Shown here one piece after another: positions 56,202-64,000 of a DNA stretch of 64,000 nt; position 1 is the first letter of the stretch; every line of letters starts with the position of its first letter. The notes under the pieces were generated by a model, which made no database searches, had not been told where the DNA came from, and worked only from the letters and a program-made list of their open reading frames with translations. The stretch is from Cricetomys ansorgei (lineage: Eukaryota; Chordata; Mammalia; Rodentia; Nesomyidae): positions 4,373,001 to 4,437,000 of the forward strand of contig JAMJFZ010001258.1 of the NCBI GenBank assembly GCA_026225945.1, given 5' to 3'. The position numbers and the translations under genes were made by a program.

Positions 56202-56449
56202 GTAACTGAAAGATGAGATGCACCTCCCACTGAGGAACTGCAGAGGTGTGGGCTGCCCCAGGTTTCTGGAAAGAGTCCTGCAAGCAGATTAGTGCAGACC
56301 CAGCCCAGGGTTCTCTGTTCTAACAGGCTATTTCCTGCCTCTGCCACCTTCCTGCTTCAACTCTCTTCAGTCCTAGGACTGGCAGAGGTGACCACGGAAT
56401 GAAGACCAATCAGAACACTTTACTTCTCACTCAAAAACCATTTTACCTG

Positions 56450-56605
56450 CTGAGTCTGGTGGTGCAGACGTGCCATTCCAGCTATCAGGGAAGCTGAGGC
56501 AAGAGAATTGTAGATTCAAGGCTTGCTTGTGCTGGAGAGTGAGTTCAAGGTCATCCTGAGCAACTTCGTGAGACCTTGTCTCAAAACAAAAAAGGTAAAA
56601 AGGCC
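56450..56605 (+). repeat. B1-family SINE, old type
   Basis: ctgagtctggtggtgcagac, aagctgaggcaagagaattg, gagttcaaggtcatcctgag, gagaccttgtctcaaaacaa. More like an early 7SL-derived B1 than the modern mouse type. Confidence 0.65.
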
Positions 56606-56665
56606 AGGGCCTTCTGTCTACCAGGCCCTGGCTTCAGTCCCTAGCACAGATCACACCAGAGACAG
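56606..56665 (+). repeat. ID-like fragment next to the B1
   Basis: ctgtctaccaggccctggct, tcagtccctagcacagatca recall the second half of an ID element. B1 followed by ID is the reverse of the B4 order, so these may be separate insertions or a hybrid. Confidence 0.45.
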
Positions 56666-57645
56666 GGAAGTGCCTTCCATCTACCAAGTCAAAGGACTAG
56701 GGATGGTAAAAAGCCTGAGCCAGCCAGGTGAGTGAATCTTACCTGAGCTCCATAAAACGGGACGGCACCAGGAGAACACGGAGTGAGGCGCTGGTTTCAT
56801 CGCAATCTAAATGTCGCGCTGGCTTCCGTGGGTCGCCATACAGATTAATTTCAGACTAATTTATGCTGCACTGTGTAAACCGCTTTGGGGAGACGTGATG
56901 AGCTTGCAGAGTAGGTGGCAAAGATCTGGGCAATGGCACGGGTTTTAGAGCCATTCCTGTGTCCCCCCAGTTCAGGCAGTCAGGTCTTAGCCGTCTCCAT
57001 TTAGATGAACAAGACAAACTCCTATAATTAACATCTTGGGTCAGCTCGGAATATCTGCCCAGCTACGGAACAGGATGTGTAATTTATTGTGACTGGTTTT
57101 CATTCAGTGGGATGGAGAGGGAAAGAAAGTAAATTAGCCATAAATTTAGAAAGCTTGCACACTGTGGACGCTGACAGAATATGCAACATTCTTGGACAGA
57201 GGAAAGGTCGGCTCCCAAGAGGCCACACAGAAAGAAAGTGTACTTCCTGTGAGACCCCGCTCCTGCTAGGTGCAGAAGAAAATAGTGGATTTTGGACGGT
57301 GTTGGGAGCAGAGCTGCTAAGGTTTGTGGTCCTTTTCAGGGAAAGAAGAAAGACTCAATGGGGTCCTGGGGGCTTCGAAGGGTTGGACCAGTCTCAGGAC
57401 CCAGCAGGAAGCTGTCGGAAGCCATCAAGACTGGTCTCCTGGAACCTGACCTGCCAGGTGGCTTAGAGAGGAGGTGTGCTGGGAGGGCCGGTGCAGCCGG
57501 ACAGTCCTCATCAGTGGGGTTACACAGTGGCCATTTCTCGTCGTTCTAGTTAGTCATCCGCAGTGGAGGCGCAGGCAGATTCTGCCTGTGGTTCAGACCC
57601 TCTGCGTGTGAACAGCCATGTTCCTACTGTGTTTTCACGCGGCTG
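56666..57645. other. Unique sequence, possible conserved noncoding element
   Basis: 56810-57170 is repeat-free, AT-leaning and has several TAAT cores (cagattaatttcagactaat, ctataattaacatcttggg). The 125-codon frame at 57089-57466 has no domain. Confidence 0.3.
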
Positions 57646-57745
57646 AGGACAAGCGCTAGCTTCTCCTCCTTGTCGAATGAGGACATTAATCCCATCCTGA
57701 TGACTCTACTGTCATTGTCTAAAGCGAAATGCTGTCTCTTTCTGA
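57646..57745 (-). repeat. MIR fragment
   Basis: Plus strand: gcttctcctccttgtcgaat, gaggacattaatcccatcct resemble the antisense MIR core (tttcctcatctgtaaaatgg). Weak. Confidence 0.4.
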
Positions 57746-59577
57746 AGGCCTTTGATATCACCATACTGGGACACAGGGCATGGATTGGAACCCAGCCCAG
57801 GGCAAGGGGCAACTCTCCAGGTGCCGGTGATGGACCCTTGGCAGGATGCCCTCTGAGAGTCACCTTCACCAACAGCCAGCTAGGACTGCAAACGGTTAAG
57901 ATGGGGCTGTTTCCTTTCCCACAGCCCAGTTTTCTGGGCACACAGTGGGAGGCAGAAGAAAAGCTTAGCTGTGGCAGAGCCAGGGGGAGGGGGAGGGGCT
58001 GCAAACACTGCTGGGTGAGTGTCCTGCTCCAAGAAGGACCAAGGCTCCTCGAAAAGCATCGGGTGATAGTAAGAAAGGCAAAGTAACAGGAAAGAAAGAG
58101 GATAGGGACAGAATATGGACCAAGGCTAAAAATAGAAGGCAAGATTCAATCTATTCAGTGTACTGGGGAGCGGTACCATGTTTTTTGGGAGACCAGTGGC
58201 ATGCTGCCCCATCTCCCTTTAAAATTAAGAGTTAAATAGCGTTCCTCTCCATCTGGGGGTCTGCATTTCGATGAGTCTCTTCTGGTTTTGTGGGGTTTAT
58301 TTTTGTTGTTATTGTTTGTTTTTTTGTTTGTTTTGGTTTGGTTTTTCTTTTTTTCTCTCTGACCCCAAATCTCCATTTCAATAAGAAAATCAGGCTCAAT
58401 CACAGCTTGCTGACAGTTTTCTGTAACTGCCTTCCTCTTTGGGCCCTTTCCTAGGGCATTTGGCAAGCTTTGGAAACATTAGAGGAAGTCAAAGGTCAAG
58501 AAAGCCTGCTCAGAATGGGAACTCCACATTTTTGAAAATTCTGCACGACCCATTTATTTCTCTTCTGCATTTAGGTGGCTCCGGACTCACTGGCTTCTGA
58601 AAGGGAACAGGACTAGGTAGGCGCCCTTCTCGATAACGGCTCTAACCCAAAGCAGAACCGCGCACACAGTGCCCGACTGCGGCTCCGGCTCCGTAGGCAC
58701 AGTGAAACAGCACTGTGCTCATTCAGTTCTGGGTATTTTTCTTTGGAGAACAAAGGCTATCTTTTCTTTCAACTCCAAGACTCGTTTGCCAAGACTATCT
58801 TTATTTAAATGTTCTGTGTTAATAAGCGACTCCGCCACCGTCTCACGCACAGTAGCCATTTTTACCCTTCAGAGTTGGAAAAGAAACCACAACAAAAACT
58901 CAGAAAAACGGGAACAGACATACAAGGGCATGAGATTAAGACTAAACACCTGCAGGGCATCTCTCTTCACCTCCAGATGAGGAACCACTCAGGCCAAGGG
59001 AGATCATGGGTTGTGTAAGCTCCTTCCCCAACTCCCCACTCTGCCGCATTTGACAAAGAACTTTGAAAGTGGTACCTGAATTAGAATGAGGGTTCCCGGG
59101 GTGGTTCTATCTCTGCAGATGTCCTCAGAAGAAGAAATGCCACTGAAGCTGCTGGGTGCTCAGCCCTAAACAGGACATTTATATCTTCCCTTCTAGGGCC
59201 CAGGGAACACTGTGGAAGAGGGAGCAGAAAGACTGTAAAACTGGAGGGTGAAGAGATTGCTTTGAAGCAGTGTCCTCCGGCTGGGGCAGAGTTGAAGCCA
59301 TCATACAGCAGCTGTGGCTACCTGTGTGAGACATGCGCACACGCACATGCACGAGAATAAAGTAAAATTAAAACAGAAGGTGGACCAGTTGAGAAAGAAG
59401 GGGCCCGGCAGGACTGCGAGAGGGGTAAGCAAGGAAGTGCGGTGGGGCGAACATGCACACAGTAAATCACATGCATATATAAAACCATGAAAAACAAACA
59501 ACAAATCCAAACACCGACAAGTACAAAGGGACAGCACACAAACTCACAGCACCAGGGACTCCGAGCGCTCGGGAGAC
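57746..59577. other. Long unique stretch, no gene recognised
   Basis: 1.8 kb with a T/G-rich run (58295-58360) but no named repeat; a B2-like tail may exist at 59330-59385. The 172-codon minus frame at 57624-58142 starts with a hydrophobic stretch but has no domain. Confidence 0.4.
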
Positions 59578-59705
59578 AGTAAGCCTGCCCGTGCCTTGGA
59601 CTTCAGGCCTCTAGAACTGTAAGCAATAAACACATGTGACTTCAGCCACCCATCTGTGATCATTTGTTGGGACAGCCAAGCAGACAAATGCCCAGGTCCT
59701 GGGAG
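59578..59705 (+). mobile_element. MLT1-type LTR, 3' end
   Basis: cttggacttcaggcctctag, aactgtaagcaataaacaca and a tail like gtgatcatttgttgggacagc match the end of MLT1 LTRs, including the AATAAA. Confidence 0.65.
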
Positions 59706-60054
59706 GGTTTCCCTTTCAGCTGCCGTCCTCACCTCTGTGACTCCATCCCAGCTGTTCCCTGTATCGTTGATCCGAAAGGTGAAACCTGAAATCATAACGT
59801 TATTTCCCACAGCTCTTTAGCTGTGTCTCCAAGTCTTCATTTGATTTATCTGGAGCCTCCTGGAGTACGGACTGCTCAGAGCCAGGTCTTCTCCTAAAGC
59901 AACTGGGTTGCCAAGCTCTCCAACTTGGCTACAAATTCACCAGAGAACCAAAAACCCCTCCAAGACTGTGAGACCTGCAAAAGCACAAAGGGTTTCCTTC
60001 AAAAGTCATTGTCGTCGTTGTTGTTTTCCTGAATAAAAGTAAAATCTACATATG
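59706..60054. other. Unique sequence, no gene recognised
   Basis: Nothing named; a short (GTT/GTC)n run (cattgtcgtcgttgttgttt) at about 60009-60028. Confidence 0.45.
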
Positions 60055-60250
60055 TGTAGATATGTAGACATGAAGGAGAGGCACATGTGAGTGCAGGTGT
60101 CTGCGGAGTCCAGAAGAGGGCACCAGAGTCCCTGGAACTGGAGTTGCAGGCATTTGTGAGCCATCATCCAACATGGATGCTAGGAACTGAAGTCAGGTCC
60201 TCTGGAAGACTGGGATGCCATCTGCATCCCTGAGCCACTTTTCCAGCCCA
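60055..60250 (-). repeat. B2 SINE
   Basis: Plus strand: gcacatgtgagtgcaggtgt, gaagagggcaccagagtccc, ggaactggagttgcaggcat, gaactgaagtcaggtcctct, gagccacttttccagccca. Near-complete B2 in reverse. Confidence 0.9.
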
Positions 60251-60651
60251 GAAGAACACTGTTTTTCTGATTATTGAAATAATTGGTATTGGTCAAGAAT
60301 TTGAAAAATGTACAGAAAATACAAATCCAAAAGTCAGAATCATCCGTAAGTCCTGCTGTTTCAGTTTTAAAGACTTTTGTCCATCTTGATTTTAAAACAG
60401 TATTAGAAGGATTTTCTCTTACCACGAAGCACTTTTTAAAATCGTTGTTAATGTAATAACATTACTTTATGTGTCACCCCTCTGACCGCTTGCCTGCATG
60501 GAGTTCCTAGCAGTGTTAATATAATGTTGCTATGTTAAATAGTCTTGTTTATTAGCTGACCATATATATTTTTGTTCAATTTCCTAATTTCCTTATGATG
60601 GATGCTAAGAAAGAAACTATAGGACAATGGAAGATAATCCTACAGTTTCTT
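60251..60651. other. AT-rich unique sequence
   Basis: No repeat or gene recognised; strongly AT-rich. Confidence 0.45.
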
Positions 60652-60788
60652 TCTTTTTTCTTTTTTTAGACAGGCTACTGTGTAGTCCTGGCTGTCCTGA
60701 AACTCACCATGTAGCCCAGGCTGGCCTCAAACTCACCTACCTCTGTGCCTCATGGGTGCTGGGGTTAAAGGCCACTGCACCCAGCACG
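60652..60788 (-). repeat. B1 SINE
   Basis: Plus strand: ttttttagacaggctactgt, cctggctgtcctgaaactca, gtagcccaggctggcctcaa, gtgctggggttaaaggccac. Confidence 0.9.
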
Positions 60789-61014
60789 TCTTCAGTTCTT
60801 GACAGAAACTTCCACACAGCTATGGTGGGGTGGTTGCATGGACCAGATAGGACTTTTAACTATAAAATAATGCACTGTATGTTTAGGTACCATGGCTGCG
60901 TAGACCTCACAATGCCAAACTTAAAAGAAGAGAAAGTTTCACCAGGCGGAACACTCCTGTACGGTATCAGAAAGTTTATTACAAAAAAACCTCAACTTTT
61001 TGTTATTGTTTCTT

Positions 61015-61140
61015 TTTATTTAAGTTGTGTGCATTTATTTATTTGTGCACCAGGGTGTGCAAGCAGAGATTGGAAGACAACTTTCAAGAGTTAGTTCTCT
61101 CTTTGACATGTCAGGCCTGTACCATTACCTGATGAGCCAG
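61015..61140 (-). repeat. B2-family SINE fragment, diverged
   Basis: Plus strand: tttatttatttgtgcaccag, gattggaagacaactttcaa, gagttagttctctctttgac, ccattacctgatgagcca. Confidence 0.6.
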
Positions 61141-61229
61141 GGTGTGACGCGGGAAGCCTGTGTAATGAAGATGTGGTGTAGACCACGTGATTTGTTGACG
61201 TCCACTACGAAACATAAATGACTCTTAGG

Positions 61230-61350
61230 AGCCACCCTCCCAGTTTATTGATGCTAAAACTTCAGTCCAGGGAAGTGGATTTCCCAAGGCCCTGTAGTTA
61301 CTAGTGAGGTTGGTGTCGGTGTTCACGTCTCCTGAATTCTACTCTGAGAA
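61230..61350 (+). repeat. MIR fragment
   Basis: gatgctaaaacttcagtcca, gaagtggatttcccaaggcc, ctgtagttactagtgaggtt and cctgaattctactctgag follow the 3' half of MIR. Confidence 0.55.
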
Positions 61351-61689
61351 ATCTCTCTTGAACATCAAGTGATGGCAGCTCATGGGAGTATGATACACCA
61401 TTCCTAAACTCTTCCCACGGGGCTACCTGGAATCCCCCCGCTGATCACTGGCTTCCCAGACACTGTGTGTTGGTCAGCTATACAAGCTGCGGTTTGTAAG
61501 GGGCCAGGTACCCTGCAGAAGCCACCACATCTGGACTTAAGGGAAAAGTGAGGATCCAACTCCTTTCAGAGCCGAGGAGTAAAGTGTGGAGTGTTGAGGA
61601 TGCTTATCTTGGAACCTGAGAAAGAGGTTCCGGGTTATGGCAGGCAGGCAGAACGTTGGCCTTTCCGTTTTGGATTCTAAGACTCAGAA
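61351..61689. other. Unique sequence, no gene recognised
   Basis: No named repeat or exon. Confidence 0.45.
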
Positions 61690-62010
61690 TTCTAAGAAAC
61701 CTGAGCTCTGTACCAGTGGCAGGCAGCAGTGCAGAATGTGAGCTGTATGCATAGTTTCAAATTTTTTATTCATCGCATTAAAAAAATGGCAAAGTAGATT
61801 TAATAATATAGTCTATGTAAATTAATACGTCCCAAATATGATCGATTTAACATAGGATCAATGTAAAGACGATTACTGGATTCTTTTAAGGCTGGGGAAG
61901 TCACATTGAGTCTTTAGGACACAGAGCTTAGCTTTGCACTTCTAGCCCATGGCAGTCTGGGTTGCCCACATTTCAAGTGCACAGTAGCTGCATGTGGCAT
62001 GTGACCTCTG
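61690..62010 (-). mobile_element. Ancient hAT-like DNA transposon, family not assigned
   Basis: gcattaaaaaaatggcaaag, gtagatttaataatatagtc, catttcaagtgcacagtagc, tgcatgtggcatgtgacctc resemble a widespread mammalian nonautonomous element whose ends contain the 'gctgtccaatag'/'cacatttcaagtgctc' blocks. Strand is tentative. No transposase. Confidence 0.45.
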
Positions 62011-62055
62011 TTGAATGGGAATGCTCTCCCCAGCAGAAATCAGAGGATGATCTGG

Positions 62056-62370
62056 GCGGCTGGGGAGATGGGCCAGCGGGTGAAGTCCCTGCATGTCAGC
62101 ATGAAGACCCGAGTTCTGATTCCTCGCACTGATAAAAAGCCAGGCGTGGTGGCTAGCGTCTGTAACCTCAGTGCTGGGAGACTGGAGGCAGGAGAATCTC
62201 TGAGCTCATTGGCTGGCAGGCCTAGCCAAAGTGATGAGCTTCCTGTTCAGTGAGAGACTCTGCCTCAAAAATTAGGTGACAAGTGATGGAGAAAACCTGA
62301 CTTCAGCCTCTGGCCTCCAAGTGAACACACGCACGCAGGTGCACATATGACCTTCATGCACACGTGATAC
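62056..62370 (+). repeat. B3 SINE
   Basis: ggctggggagatgggccagc, gcatgaagacccgagttctg, aaaaagccaggcgtggtggc, gtgagagactctgcctcaaa, ctctggcctccaagtgaaca: full-length B3. Confidence 0.9.
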
Positions 62371-62402
62371 AGTTTACATGGGGGGTGGATCTGGCCAATC
62401 TT

Positions 62403-62448
<46 letters not shown>

Positions 62449-62449
62449 C
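62403..62449. repeat. (TC)n microsatellite
   Basis: A TC run with one extra T, lying directly at the tail side of the minus-strand B1 that follows. Confidence 0.96.
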
Positions 62450-62455
62450 TTTTCA

Positions 62456-62600
62456 GTTTTTCAACACAGGGTTTCTCTGTTGTAACTCTGGCTGTCCTGG
62501 AACTCACTCTGTAGACCAGGCTGGCCTCGAACTCAGAGATCCACCTGCCTCTGCCTCCCTGATGTTGGGATCAAAGGCGTGTGCCACCACCGCCCGACTC
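62456..62600 (-). repeat. B1 SINE, modern type
   Basis: Plus strand: caacacagggtttctctgtt, ctggctgtcctggaactcac, tgtagaccaggctggcctcg, gatccacctgcctctgcctc, atcaaaggcgtgtgccacca. The least diverged B1 in the window. Confidence 0.96.
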
Positions 62601-62644
62601 TAATTTTTTCTCTTCTAAATGTCTACCAGGCTATGTATTTTTAT

Positions 62645-62762
62645 TTACATTTTATTTATTTGCTTTTGTGGGGGGACACCTCGAGGTTCCAGGTGGTTGA
62701 GCTCAGGTTGTCAGACGCGGCAGCATGAACTTTCACCTGCTGAGCTATCTCGTCGGTCCAGG
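62645..62762 (-). repeat. B2-family SINE fragment
   Basis: Plus strand: acattttatttatttgcttt, ggttgagctcaggttgtcag, cctgctgagctatctcgtcg. Centre deleted. Confidence 0.6.
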
Positions 62763-64000
62763 TTGTCCAGCTTTTTGACGTCTCATAGGATGCATCCACA
62801 GATGTGCTGGGCCTGGTTCGTAGCTACCCTGGGATACATTCAGCCGGCCCACAGGTTGGACACGTCTGGAAATCGTTAATAAGAATTCAGTGGCTAAACA
62901 GAAGGAGGAGGAGGAATGGGCAGAGACATAAATTAGTCACGGCTGGGCAAGTTTACATGCCTGGCTGGCAGTTTGAATTCTCGTCCCATTCCAAAACTTC
63001 ACCTACTGTTGACCTTGTAACCACTGCCCAAAGCCCATCCAGCACCCCTGCCCCGCCCGTGGCTGCCCGTTAATCATGGGCCAACGAGGCCTGGCCTGGC
63101 GAGGAGCTGCGGGTCCTGGAACAGGATGCTGCCCTTGGCAGCCCTGCTCTCTTATCAGGGCCTTACGGTCGGAGAAGAGGCTCCATGTGCACGGAGGGTA
63201 GCTCCTGTTTGCTTTTTCTTTTCTCTTTTAGCCGAAGGGAATTCCTGGGGAAGAAGGATGCCAGAGAAAAGGAAATGCTTGCCAATAAGAAAAATCCTTC
63301 CCGGCCAGACTCCCTGCACCACCCAAAGGGCTGTCCCAGCTTCAAAGGGTTCAGCAAGTGTTCCTCACGCTCAGGGTCAGGCTCAGTCCAAGGAGCTCGC
63401 TGGCCCTTCCTTGAAGAGAGCTCTGCTCCTGGTTTCTTCTGGCTGCCAGGGCTGCATTTAGATCAGGGAAGGCCAGGAGACCAGACACTCAGCCCTCCTT
63501 GGGTTCTCCAGGGTGGAGGCCTAGAAGGACCAAGGAAACCAGAAGAGGCCTAGCGACATCCCTGTCCAAGAGGAGGGTGTGGAAGGCAGAGAGATGTGAT
63601 GCACCGCTAGATTGAGCGACGAGCTGGGAACTGGCAGCTGGCCTCCAGGACTCTGAGCTTGCACAGCGCCTGAGGTTTGCTGATGAGACGCATTGTAATG
63701 GAGGCTCACAGAGGCCTGTGCACTGGGGTTACCCAAGGCAGGAACTGGGGTACCCACAGCCATTGAGTGGCACTGGTCAGGATTTTCCTCTTCCTCACTC
63801 AAGCAATCTTTCCTGTGGCCCTACTGTGTACCTACTTTGATGAGAACTAGTCTGGAGTTCCTGCCCTTGTCTCCTACCCTACTGGAGGGGAGTGGATAGA
63901 AAGAGACACGTGGAAGGGTGGAAGACGACAAATAGGGAAGGAGAATTATTTGAAATAGAGCGACCAGGGAAGACCTTACAAACAACACAATCTTCCAGAC
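62763..64000. other. Unique sequence to the window edge, no gene recognised
   Basis: No named repeat except a possible very old fragment at 63805-63900 (ggccctactgtgtacctact, agttcctgcccttgtctcct). Two overlapping plus frames (63126-63461 and 63185-63553, 111 and 122 codons) and a minus one have no domain. Confidence 0.4.

Noticed and set aside
57624..58142. 172-codon minus frame with a hydrophobic start
   Set aside because: It looks signal-peptide-like but nothing follows that resembles a protein family; the opposite strand is open over the same bases.

Overview
This is nuclear DNA of a rodent, probably a muroid. The evidence is its interspersed repeats: B1, B2, B3 and B4 SINEs, a few ID-like pieces, the rodent hAT element URR1, and many LTR fragments that read like rodent ERVL-MaLR elements. 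Older mammalian repeats (MIR, L2, L1, MLT1, MER5A-like) lie underneath. I cannot name the species. Repeat names come from memory of consensus sequences, not from a database search; superfamily calls are firmer than subfamily calls.

I find no convincing protein-coding gene. All long open frames lie in tandem repeats (27-bp array at 883-1551, 34-bp array at 14264-15184, CA/TG tracts at 45.5-46.0, 47.0-47.3 and 52.7-53.6 kb, C-rich array at 51.7-52.0 kb) or look like chance frames without recognisable domains. The window is best read as intergenic or intronic. The only exon-like object I would test is a 131-bp segment at 13590-13720 with good splice signals in a GC-rich patch.

Layout. 0-5 kb: a B2 cut by the window edge, a 25-unit minisatellite, two MaLR-type LTRs, a B1, and an old L1 split by a third LTR. 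5-9 kb: mostly unique. 9-16 kb: B4, B3 and B2-like SINEs, a 44-bp array, the GC-rich patch with the exon candidate, and a 0.9-kb G-rich minisatellite. 16-24 kb: a rodent repeat, B3 copies, two hAT elements separated by a three-copy tandem, then a 762-bp solo LTR inserted in an older LTR with a 6-bp target duplication, and a B1. 24-34 kb: MIR, L2, B4, B1 and B3 copies between unique stretches. 34-45 kb: sparse repeats, an MLT1 LTR and several B2 copies. 45-54 kb: very rich in simple repeats (CA, TG, C-rich), ending with a 0.94-kb TG array attached to the tail of a B3. 54-64 kb: MaLR and MLT1 LTRs, B1/B2/B3 SINEs, an old hAT-like element and unique DNA.

Nothing here works together as a gene set or pathway. 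What stands out is the density of tandem arrays (at least eight distinct ones), several with higher-order structure, and the nested retroelements.
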